This document shows, one piece after another, positions 41,970-52,500 of a DNA stretch of 64,000 nucleotides. The stretch is from Rhodococcus opacus. GTDB lineage: Bacteria; Actinomycetota; Actinomycetes; Mycobacteriales; Mycobacteriaceae. The stretch's first letter is position 1. Each line of letters begins with the position of its first letter. The DNA is taken from NCBI RefSeq assembly GCF_012396235.1, contig NZ_JAAXPA010000016.1, forward strand, positions 1-64,000, given 5' to 3'. The notes under the pieces are model-generated. The model was not told the origin of the DNA. It saw nothing but the letters and a program-made list of their open reading frames with translations, and did no database searches. Both the position numbers and the translations under genes were made by a program.

Positions 41970-42452
41970 TCAGCCGGTGTGCTCGCCTCCGTTCCCGCTC
42001 CTTCGCCCGGCCCACGTCGCAGTCTGGCTGTGGCAGTTGGGGCACAGGAATCGAACTTGCTCCAAGCGGGAGTCCGACGGGTCACCCCGTATGTGGTCCA
42101 CGTGCAGGATCAGTGGGAGTCCGCACCAGTCGTCACCGAGGCCGCAGAGAACGCATTTGTATTCGACTCCGGCCTCGATCAGGGCACGGCACAACAGATG
42201 TGGTTTCACGCGTGCGCTACCTGGTGGTCGTTTCACCAGAATCTCCTCCCACGACATGCGATTGCGAGCCCGCTTGCCCTTGGTGTGTGCACTCCCCGTG
42301 AAGTGCGTCGTATCGATCCCGAACTTCTTGATCTGCCGACTCAGGTGCGCGTGTGTCCCACCCGCGGGCTTCAGTCCGAGGTAGCGCATGACGCCGGCGT
42401 AGCTCATCGATTCTGCGACCGCCTGCTCGAATACTTCCCGCGTGTACTTCAT
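41970..42452 (-). CDS. HNH endonuclease with N-terminal helical domain
   Basis: This protein of about 160 residues has an N-terminal DNA-binding-like segment (YTREVFEQAVAESMSYAGVM, then GGTHAHLSRQIKKFGID). The C-terminal HNH nuclease core shows cysteines in CVLCG, LILHVDHIRGD (catalytic His) and FLCPNCHSQT (structural CxxC and metal-binding His). The architecture resembles phage and island HNH enzymes. The ATG overlaps the end of the HhH-like gene by 4 nt, so the two are coupled. It is not part of the conserved order and may be a small accessory insertion. No methyltransferase accompanies it. Confidence 0.85.
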   Translation of the reverse strand: MKYTREVFEQAVAESMSYAGVMRYLGLKPAGGTHAHLSRQIKKFGIDTTHFTGSAHTKGKRARNRMSWEEILVKRPPGSARVKPHLLCRALIEAGVEYKCVLCGLGDDWCGLPLILHVDHIRGDPSDSRLEQVRFLCPNCHSQTATWAGRRSGNGGEHTG

Positions 42453-43108
42453 CTCGCACCCGCCACCCGTCGCTGCGCGCGCTGGTACCGCCAGACGGCG
42501 TGGGTGAAGGTGGTAGGTGTGATCTCGAGCCGTGCTGCTGCTGCGGCGACGAGGTGTTCGGCGTCTGCAGTCGATGGGGGTGCTTCGAGATCGAGTGCCT
42601 CGCCGAGGAAATCGCACACCAATTGGTGAGATTCGGTGGTGCGGACGCCGAGTTGCATGGCGAAGCACTCCCAGGTGGCGATACCGAACCCGGGCACCCC
42701 GACGATCGCGTTCCGCTGTGCCGCGTCGTCGCGGAGATCCGCCGAGGTGGTGCAGCCCAGCTCGGCGAGCGAGCGTGCCGCCGAGGCGACGGCCTCGGCC
42801 TTGGTGGTGTAGTTCCCCGGTACTCGCTGCCTGTTGTTCAGGACGGCCAGGAGGTCTTCGGGTTCATCGGCGTGCGCAGCGAGTGCCGTGAGGTCGTCGA
42901 GGGGTCCGGCCCGGTGATCGCGCCAGCGGGTGATGACGGCGCGGACCCCCGTGGTAGGCGTTCCGTAGGTGGCGCGGGCGGAGAACGCGGCATCGAGGAG
43001 CCCGGCTTCGATCTCGCGCGGCCAGCCCTCCGTCCAGTGCGGCCACGGCTCTCGTGGCAGTTCGGCGGCGACGTGATCGAGTAGGGCGCGGACGTGGGCT
43101 GTGCTCAT
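42449..43108 (-). CDS. Helix-hairpin-helix (HhH-GPD-like) protein, partner of HNH nuclease
   Basis: This protein of about 219 residues shows an HhH-like segment, VGVPGFGIATWECFAMQLGV, at about 140-160. Its fold-like arrangement recalls HhH-GPD DNA glycosylases (EIEAGLLDAAFSARATYGT as an early helix and TTFTHAVWRYQRAQRRV near the end). The residues expected for catalytic Lys and Asp look replaced (GIATW where K is usual, TESH where DTH is usual), so it may bind DNA without glycosylase activity. The ATG has a GGGGGGAAG site. It is the first gene of a two-gene unit with HNH nuclease and is divergent from fas. The assignment is tentative. Confidence 0.6.
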   Translation of the reverse strand: MSTAHVRALLDHVAAELPREPWPHWTEGWPREIEAGLLDAAFSARATYGTPTTGVRAVITRWRDHRAGPLDDLTALAAHADEPEDLLAVLNNRQRVPGNYTTKAEAVASAARSLAELGCTTSADLRDDAAQRNAIVGVPGFGIATWECFAMQLGVRTTESHQLVCDFLGEALDLEAPPSTADAEHLVAAAAARLEITPTTFTHAVWRYQRAQRRVAGAR

Positions 43109-43270
43109 TTCTTCCCCCCGGAGAATGGCTGTCGGCAGTTCCTGGATTCGAACATTAGTGCGAGGGTCCGACAGGTTCGCTTTCGCTGGTCGCGGACCCG
43201 GATTCGAGGACGCAGACCTGCATGAACCTGGGACTTCGTCAAGGTGGTAACAGATTGATAACGATTAATA

Positions 43271-43284
43271 TGAGGCTTTCCTCA
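43271..43284. promoter_or_regulatory. Palindrome TGAGG-N4-CCTCA, copy 1 upstream of fas
   Basis: TGAGGCTTTCCTCA is a perfect 5+5 inverted repeat around CTTT. It lies 292 bp upstream of the fas start and 163 bp from the divergent HhH gene start. It overlaps an AT-rich patch. The same arms recur at 43423-43436, suggesting sites for one dimeric regulator of fas. Confidence 0.5.
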
Positions 43285-43422
43285 GGTTCTTGGACGTCCT
43301 TGCACCGCCCTCGTCCAGCACGGACGCGTTCTACTCGCCGGTCACTTCGCGGGAGATCTGTGAGGGACATCACGGGATATTTCTCCGATGCACGGCTGTG
43401 ACACCACGACGGCTCGTGAACG

Positions 43423-43436
43423 TGAGGAAATCCTCA
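43423..43436. promoter_or_regulatory. Palindrome TGAGG-N4-CCTCA, copy 2 upstream of fas
   Basis: TGAGGAAATCCTCA is a perfect 6+6 inverted repeat around AA, 140 bp upstream of the fas start. It shares both arms with the copy at 43271-43284, 152 bp away centre to centre. The spacing would allow DNA looping. The regulator is unknown. Confidence 0.5.
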
Positions 43437-43562
43437 TGATTCTGTGTCAACCTTGAACAGCCCGGAAGAGCTGATCAGAGCCGATACAGCTGGCACACGA
43501 TGCCGAGGGCGGCAGACACTATCCCCACCTCCCCCCAGAGGGGACCAGGAGAGGACATACGC

Positions 43563-46500
43563 GTGACGATTGACGACACGACACCCGCAGGAAACGGAAA
43601 AAACTCGAAGGGTTCGCGGCGCATCGGCGTAGACCGGGACGACACTCGGTCGTCGAGCAAGGGCACCCTCGTGGATCGTCTGCTCGGAGGTGAGCCGTAC
43701 GCGCTCGCCTTCGGTGGTCAGGGCGCGCCCTGGCTGAGCTCGCTGGAGGAACTGAGCCGCGACAACGGACTCGAGCCGGCACTCACCACGATCGTCAACG
43801 ACGCGGCCGACTACCTGGCCCCCGTGGCGCAGGAACTCCTCGTCGTGCGCCCGGTCGGATTCGACCCCATCGCCTGGATCCTCGAGCAGGAACTCGCCGA
43901 CGAAGAGGACGGCGCCCAGGCGGCCGGTCCCTCCGCGGCAGCCCTCACCTCGGCGGCGGTGTCTCTCCCCGGCGTCTTCCTCACCCAGATCGCAGCGCTG
44001 CGTGCGCTGGCTGCTCAGGGCCTCGATCCCGCGGTTACGGCTCCCGTGTCGGTGATCGGCCACTCCCAGGGGCTCCTCGCCGCGGAGGCCGTTGCCTCCT
44101 CGGGTCAGAAGGACGGCGAACTCCTCGCCCTCGCTCAGCTCATCGGTGCGGCTGCCGGCCTCGTCGGCCGTCGTCGCGGAGTGATCGCCGCCGCCGACTC
44201 CACCCCGATGCTCGCTGTATCGAACGTCGACCCGGAACGACTGCGTCAGATCGTCGAGGAGCTCGCCGAGGGCCTCGAGCCCGAGCGTGCAGCCGTCCTC
44301 GGCATCCGTAACGCCCGTCGCCGTGTCGTGCTGTCCGGCCCGCCCGCCCAGCTGGCACGCGTTCAGCAGCGGTGCGAGCAGATCGAGGCCGACGAGGCCC
44401 GTGAGCGCGACGCCAAGAAGCGTGGCGGCTCCATCTTCGCGCCTGTCTTCGAGCCCCTCGCGGTCGAGATCGGCTTCCACCACCCCGCACTCGCGGAGAC
44501 GATCGACATCGTCGGCCAGTGGGCTGTGCGCTGCGGTCTCGACGAGGAGAAGGCCCGCGCTCTCACGAGCGCCTGCCTGGTCGATCCCGTCGACTGGGTT
44601 GCTGCCGTCGACAGCACCCTCGAAGCCGGTGCCGCGTGGATCCTCGACCTCGGACCCGGTGACCTCCTCACCCGCATGACGTCGGCCAGTGTCCGCGGCC
44701 AGGGCGTCGGCATCGTTGCCGCCGCGACCCGTGGCGGTCACCGCAACCTGCTCACGCCGGGCGCAACCCCCGAGGTTCCCGCCGCGTGGACCGAGTTCCT
44801 CCCGAAGCCGGTGTCGCTGCCGGGCGGTCGCATCGGCGTCGAGACCGCGTTCACGAAGCTGACCGGTCGTTCGCCGATCCTGCTCGCCGGTATGACCCCG
44901 ACCACGGTCGACCCGAAGATCGTCGCCGCAGCAGCCAACGCAGGCCACTGGGCCGAGCTCGCCGGCGGTGGCCAGGTCACCGAGCAGATCTTCGCCGACA
45001 ACGTCGAGAAGCTCACCGGGCTGCTCGAGCCGGGCCGCGCTGTGCAGTTCAACTCGATGTTCCTCGACCCCTACCTGTGGAAGCTCCACGTCGGTGGCAA
45101 GCGCCTCGTGCCGAAGGCCCGCGCCGCGGGCGCCCCGTTCGACGGTGTCGTCGTCACCGCCGGTATCCCCGAGCTCGAGGACGCCGTCTCGATCATCGGC
45201 GACCTCACCGATGCCGGCTTCAGCTACGTCGCGTTCAAGCCGGGCACGGTCGCGCAGATCCGCTCGGTCATCCGCATCGCCAACGAGGTTCCCTCGTTCC
45301 CCGTCATCGCCCACATCGAGGGCGGCCGCGCCGGCGGCCACCACTCGTGGGAAGACCTGGACGACCTGCTCCTCGACACCTACGCCGAGCTGCGTACCCG
45401 GCCGAACCTGGTCCTGTGCGTCGGTGGCGGCATCGGCACGCCCGAGCGGGCTGCCGACTACCTGACCGGCCGCTGGTCCGTTGCACACGGCTTCCCGGCC
45501 ATGCCGCTGGACGGCATCCTGGTCGGTACCGCCGCCATGGCCACCCTCGAGGCGACCACCTCTGCCGAGGTGAAGCAGCTCCTCGTCGACACCCCCGGTA
45601 CTCCGGACTGGGTCGGAGCAGGCACCGCCGAGGGCGGCATGGCCTCCGGCCGCAGCCAGCTCGGCGCCGACATCCACGAGATCGACAACGCAGCGTCCCG
45701 CACCGGCCGTCTGCTCGACGAGGTCGCCGGAGACGCCGACGCCGTCGCCGAGCGTCGCGACGAGATCATCGAGGCACTGAACATCACGGCGAAGCCGTAC
45801 TTCGGCGACGTCGCGACCATGACGTACGAGCAGTGGCTGCGCCGCTACCTCGAGCTGGCCGTCGGCATCGACGCGGCGAAGGCATTCGACTGCGGCACCG
45901 ACCTCCAGGACGCCATCACCGAGGCCACCTCGAGCCCGTGGCTCGACATCACCTGGCGTGCGCGCTTCGGCGAGATGCTGCAGCGCACCGAGTCGCGTCT
46001 GCACCCGGTCGATCGTGGCCCCATCCCCACCCTGTTCGCCGACGACGCGATTCTCGAGCGTCCCGAGGCGGCCGTCTGCGCCCTGCAGGCGCAGTACCCC
46101 GACTACGCCACCACGGTTCTGCACCCCGCGGACGTCTCCTTCTTCGTCTCGCTGTGCAAGACCCCCGGCAAGCCGGTCAACTTCGTGCCCGTCGTCGACG
46201 GTGACGTCCGCCGCTGGTGGCGTTCCGACTCGCTGTGGCAGGCACACGATCCTCGCTACACGGCCGACCAGGTCTGCGTCATCCCCGGCACCGTCGCCGT
46301 CGCCGGCATCACGCGCGTCGACGAGCCTGTCGGCGAGCTGCTGGACCGCTTCGAGAAGGCCACGTACGACGAGCTGGTCACGGCCGGTGTCGCGCCGCTG
46401 TCGCTGCCCGCACGCCGTCACGCGGACATCGCCCGCGGCCTCCTCGACACCGTGCTGTCGGCTCCCGACATCCAGTGGGCCTCGCGCCTGACGCTGAACC

Positions 46501-49500
46501 CGGTTCGCCGGCTCGGTGACCTCGACAAGTGGTCGATCGAGTCCGACACCCTCGCGGTGCACGAGACCACCGGTGCCGAGCTGTCCGTCATCGACGACCA
46601 GCAGGTGCTCCTCACCGTCCCGCTGGTGGCAGCCAAGTCCGTCCAGATCACCATCACCGTTCCCGCGTCCGTCGCGGACGGTGGCGCTCCCGTGGTCACC
46701 GAGGCCGACGCCGAGAAGTCGATGACCGCACTCCTCGCGGTCGCGGCCGGTCAGGAACTGCCCGCCGTCAAGAACGGTGTCGCACGCCTCAACCTCGCCT
46801 GGACGCCCGACCTGGTCGCCGACCATGCCGGTGTCACCGGCTCGGGTCTGCCCACGACGCTGAGCGTCAGCGGCAAGGCCGTCCCGGACGTGGTCGTCGG
46901 TGCTTGCTGGCCGGCCGTGTTCGCCGTGCTCGGTGCTGCCAAGACCGAGGACTCGCTGTCCGTCATCGAGGGCATGCTCGACCTGGTCCACCTGGACCAC
47001 AGCGTCGATTTCGTCGGCGAACTGCCTTCGGAGACCAGCATTCTCGTCGTCAAGGCCGAGGTCGCCTCGGTTCTCGACACCGACCTGGGCCGCGTCGTCG
47101 AGGTCAAGGTCGAGGTCGGCGCCATGCTCGGCGAGGGCCTGGACGCGCCTGCCGTCGTCACCCTGTCGGAGCGCTTCGCGATCCGCGGCCGCACCGGCAA
47201 GGGCGAACTGACCGACCCGGCCCGCGCCGGTGGCTCGCTGAGTGACGAGGCCGTCGACACCCCGCGTCGTCGTCGCCGCGACACCACGATCGTCGCTCCC
47301 CGCAACATGGGCTCCTTCGCCCAGGTGTCGGGCGACCACAACCCGATCCACACCTCCGACAACGCGGCACTGCTCGCCGGCCTCGGCAGCCCGATCGTGC
47401 ACGGCATGTGGCTCTCCGCCGCCGCCCAGCAGGTCGTCACCGCCGTGGATCCGGCCGAGACCAAGACGCCGCCGCGTCGCCTCACCGCCTGGACCGCACG
47501 CTTCCTGGGCATGGTTCGCCCGGGCGCCGAGATCGACGTCCGCGTCGACCGCATCGCGGTGGACCGTGGCGCCGAGATCGTCGAGGTCGGTTGCCGCATC
47601 GACGGTGAACTGGTGATGGTCGCAACGGGTCGCACCGCCGCCCCGAAGACCGTCTACGCGTTCCCCGGACAGGGCATCCAGCGTCCCGGCATGGGCCTCG
47701 ACGCCCGCGCCCGCTCCAAGGCCGCCCGTGAGATCTGGGACCGCGCCGACAAGCACACCCGCAAGGCCCTCGGCTTCTCGATCCTCGCCGTGGTCCGCGA
47801 CAACCCGACGGTCGTCAAGGCCCGCGGTGTCGAGCACAAGCACCCGGACGGTGTTCTGCACCTGACCCAGTTCACCCAGGTCGCGATGGCGACGCTCGGT
47901 GTGGCTCAGGTTGCCGAGCTCCGCGAATCCGGTGCCTTCGTCGAGGGTGCCCTGCTCGCAGGCCACTCGGTCGGTGAGTACAACGCCCTCGCCGCCGTCG
48001 CCGGTGTGCTGCCTCTCGAAGCCGTTCTCGAGGTGGTCTTCCAGCGTGGCTCCGCGATGCACGCACTCGTACCCCGCGACGAGGCCGGCCGCTCCGACTA
48101 CCGGATGGCTGCCATCCGCCCGTCGCAGATCGGTCTGGCCGACGACGACGTCGAGGCGTTCGTCGCCGGTGTCGCCGAGGCGACCGGTGAGTTCCTGCAG
48201 ATCGTGAACCTGAACTTGCGTGGCTCGCAGTACGCCATCGCCGGTACGGTCGCCGGACTCAACGCGCTGGAGGTCGAAATCGACATCCGCCGTGAGGCTT
48301 TCGGTGGCAAGCGCGCGTACATCATGGTCCCGGGCATCGACGTCCCGTTCCACTCGACGGTGCTCCGCGGCGGTGTCGACGACTTCCGCGGACGTCTCGA
48401 GGAACTGCTTCCGCAGGACATCGACCCGGCCATCCTGATCGGGCGTTACATCCCGAACCTGGTCCCCAAGCCGTTCTCCCTGAAGAAGGAGTTCGTGCAG
48501 GAGATCGCCGACCTGGTGCCGTCGAAGCCCCTCGACAAGGTGCTGAAGGACTTCGACTCCTGGGCGAAGAAGCCGGTCCAGCTCACCCGCGTGGTCCTCA
48601 CCGAGCTCCTGGCCTGGCAGTTCGCCAGCCCGGTGCGCTGGATCGAGACGCAGGACCTGCTGTTCGCCGACGAGTCCGAGGGTGGACTGGGTGTCGAGCG
48701 GTTCGTGGAGATCGGTCTGGGCTCCGTCCCGACCGTCGCGAACCTCGCGTCGCAGACCCTGAAGCTGCCGGGCCGCTTCGGCTACCCGGTCGAGGTCCTC
48801 AACATCGAGCGTGAAGCGTCCATCGTGTACTCCACCGACGTCGATCCGGCGCCGGTCGAGGACGACGAGCCCGCAGCACCCGCAGCCGAGGCGCCCGCCG
48901 CATCGGCCGCACCCGCCGCGGCTCCGGCCCCGGCCGCGGCACCGTCCGGTGGACCGCGTCCCGACGACATCGCGTTCAAGGCCGCCGACGCCACCAAGGT
49001 TCTGATCAGCCTGTGGACCAAGCTCCGTCCCGATCAGGTCGGCCCCGTCGACACGATCGAGGCGCTGTGCGACGGCGTGTCCTCGCGGCGTAACCAGCTG
49101 CTCGTCGACCTCGGCTCCGAGCTCTCGCTCGGCGCGATCGACGGTGCCGCTGACGCCGACATGGGCTCGCTCGCCGGCACGGTCGACTCCCTGGCCCGCA
49201 CGTACAAGCCGTTCGGCCCGGTGCTGTCCGACTCGATCAACGATCACCTCCGCAAGGTCTTCGGCCCCTCGGGTCGTCGCCCGGCGGCCATCGCGGACCG
49301 TGTGAAGAAGGTCTGGGAACTCGGCGACGGCTGGGCCTACCACGTCACCGCCGAGGTGGCGCTCGGAACCCGCGACGGTTCCAGCATCCGTGGTGGTGAC
49401 CTCGGCGGCCTGGCCGGCGGCGGTCTCGCCGACGGCGCCGCAGTCGACGCCGTCATCGACAGCGCAGTGGCCGCAGTGGCCTCGCGCCGCGGGATCAGCG

Positions 49501-52500
49501 TCTCCCTCCCGTCCTCGGGTGGCGGAGCCGGTGGCACCGTCGACGCCGCGGCACTGGGCGAGTTCACCGAGCACATCACGGGCCGCGACGGCGTGCTGGC
49601 CTCGGCCGCCCGCCTCGTGCTCGAGCAGCTCGGCTTCGCAGGCGACACTGCGACGGCAGCGCAACCGACCGACACCGAACTCGTCGACCTCGTGTCGGCG
49701 GAACTCGGCTCCGACTGGCCGCGCCTGGTCGCTCCGGCGTTCGACGCCAAGCGGGCGGTCCTGCTCGACGACCGTTGGGCCAGCGCACGTGAGGACCTCG
49801 CTCGTCTGTGGATCGACGCGGCAGGCGTGGAGTCTCTCGAGATCGAAGGCTTCGCCGGTGCAGGCAAGTCCGTTGCGGCGCAGGCCGCATGGTGGCAGGC
49901 CCGCGCAACCGACGAGGGTCGCACGGCCCTGGCCGAGAAGTACGGACGCATCGCGGAGGCGGCAGCCGTCGTCACCGACGAGACCCCGGAATGGGCAGAC
50001 CAGGTCGCCGTCGTCACCGGTGCCAGCAAGGGCTCCATCGCGGCCTCGGTCGCAGGCAAGCTCCTCGCCGGCGGCGCGACGGTCTTCGTGACCACCTCGC
50101 GTCTCGACGACAAGCGTCTCGGCTTCTACCGCGACCTCTACCGCCGCACTGCTCGCGCCGGTGCCGCCCTGTGGGTGGTCCCCGCGAACATGGCGTCCTA
50201 CACGGACATCGACGCGCTCATCGAGTGGATCGGTGAAGCCCAGTACGAGACGGCCGGTGGATCGAAGAAGCTCGTCAAGGAAGCGGTCACCCCGACGCTG
50301 CTGTTCCCGTTCGCCGCGCCCCGCGTGGCAGGCGACCTCGCCGACGCCGGCGCCCGCGCCGAAATGGAGATGCGCGTTCTCCTCTGGTCGGTGGAGCGCC
50401 TGATCGGCGGACTGTCGAAGATCGGTTACGACCGTGACGTCGACACCCACCTGCACGTGGTCCTGCCCGGTTCCCCGAACCGCGGCCTGTTCGGTGGCGA
50501 CGGTGCGTACGGCGAGGCCAAGGCCGCGCTGGACGCAGTGGTCGGCCGCTGGAAGGCCGAGCGCAACTGGGCCGAGCGCGTCACCCTGGTGCACGCTCTC
50601 ATCGGCTGGGTCCGCGGAACCGGCCTCATGGGCGGCAACGACCCGCTGGTCGAGGCCGTCGAAGGTGCCGGAGTCCGTACCTGGTCCACCCAGGAAATGG
50701 CCACCGAGCTGCTGCAGTGGTGCGAGCCCGAGGCACGTCGCCTCGCCTCCACCGAGCCGCTCGCGGCCGATCTGACCGGTGGGCTCGCCCAGGCGAACCT
50801 GGACCTGCCCGCGCTGGCGAAGCAGGCTCAGGAAGCTGCGACCGCAGCCGCCGAGGCCGACGCAGATGCGGACGAGCTCGACACCATCGCGGCTCTCCCC
50901 GCCCCGCCGCGGGTCTCCGCGTCGGTGGCACCGGCCTGGTCCGGCGTCACCGCGGCTCCGGAGGACCTCGTCGTCATCGTCGGCGCCGGTGAGCTCGGAC
51001 CGTTCGGTTCCTCGCGTACCCGCTTCGAGATGGAGGTCGACGAAGAGCTTTCGGCGGCAGGCGTTCTCGAACTCGCCTGGAACACCGGACTCGTCGTGTG
51101 GGAGACCACGCCGTCCGCAGGCTGGTACGACGCCGAGACCGGGGAACTGGTTCCGGAGGCCGAGATCGCGGACAAGTACCACGACGCAGTCGTCGAGCGC
51201 TGCGGCATCCGCCGCTACGCGGACGACGGCGCCATGGTCGAGAACACCGCACCGCTCCTCACGTCGGTCTTCCTCGACAAGGACCTGAGCTTCGTGGTCA
51301 GCACCGAGGCGGAGGCACTGGCCTTCGTCGAGGCCGACCCGGAGAACACGGTCGCGACGCCGGTCCCGGACAGCGGTGACTGGCAGGTCACCCGCCGTGC
51401 GGGCACCGAGATCCGCGTCCCCCGCAAGATGAAGCTCACGCGCAGCGTGGGTGGTCAGATCCCGACCGGATTCGACGTCACCAAGTGGGGCATCCCCGCC
51501 GACATGGCCGACTCCGTCGACCGCGTGGGCCTGTGGAACATCGTCGCCACGGTGGACGCGTTCCTCACCGGTGGGTTCACGCCCAGCGAACTGCTGCGGT
51601 GGGTGCACCCCTCGCTGGTCGCCAACACCCAGGGCACCGGCATGGGCGGCATGACCTCCATGAGGTCGCTGTACATCGACACGCTGCTCGGCGAGAACCG
51701 GCCGAACGACATCCTGCAGGAAGCCTTGCCGAATGTGATTGCGGCGCACGTGGTCCAGTCCTACGTCGGCGGTTACGGCGCCATGGTCCACCCGGTTGCG
51801 GCGTGCGCCACGGCCGCGGTGTCCGTCGAAGAGGGCGTCGACAAGATCAAGCTCGGCAAGGCCCAGCTCGTGGTCGCCGGCGGGTTCGACGACCTCAGCG
51901 CGGAGGGCATCATCGGATTCGGTGACATGTCCGCCACGGCCAAGACCGACGACATGCGGGCCAAGGGCATCGACGACCGTCGATTCTCCCGGGCCAACGA
52001 CCGTCGTCGCGGCGGGTTCGTCGAGTCGCAGGGTGGTGGCACGATCCTGCTGGCCCGCGGTGACCTGGCACTCGAGATGGGCCTGCCCGTCCTCGGTGTG
52101 GTCGCCTACGCCGGCTCGTTCGCGGACGGTGTCCACACGTCGATCCCGGCTCCCGGAATCGGTGCGCTCGGCGCGGGTCGTGGGGGAGCGGATTCGCAGC
52201 TCGCCCAGTCCCTCGGCAAGCTCGGTGTCAGTGCCGACGACATCTCGGTGATCTCCAAGCACGACACGTCCACCGCGGCCAACGATCCCAACGAGGCGGA
52301 GCTGCACGAGCGCCTCGCCGGGGCACTCGGCCGCAGCGAAGGTGCACCGCTGTTCGTGGTCTCGCAGAAGAGCCTCACCGGACACGCCAAGGGTGGTGCC
52401 GCCGCGTTCCAGCTGATCGGTCTCTGCCAGGTGCTCGACCAGGGCATCGTTCCGCCGAACCGCAGCCTCGACTGCGTCGACGAGAAGATGGCCGAGTTCG

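Larger units (their letters stand above)
43109..43562. other. 454-bp intergenic region between the HhH gene and fas
   Basis: This is the only long gene-free stretch in the window. It holds an AT-rich patch at 43246-43275 (unusual in this GC-rich sequence), two copies of a 14-bp palindrome described separately, and the fas leader with a GGAGAGG site upstream of GTG 43563. It must contain the promoters of both divergent units. No RNA gene or ORF with support was seen in it. Confidence 0.7.

Noticed and set aside
41742-42629. Plus-strand 295-codon frame over tRNA-Leu and the HNH gene
   Set aside because: It crosses a certain tRNA and lies antisense to an HNH gene with intact catalytic motifs.
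41840-43108. Possible integrative element at tRNA-Leu
   Set aside because: No integrase is present and no second copy of the tRNA 3' end was noticed nearby. The HhH/HNH pair is kept as an accessory pair without calling an element.
42449-43108. Calling the HhH protein an active DNA glycosylase
   Set aside because: The Lys and Asp expected after the hairpin are not seen at the aligned places, so only an HhH-like fold is claimed.
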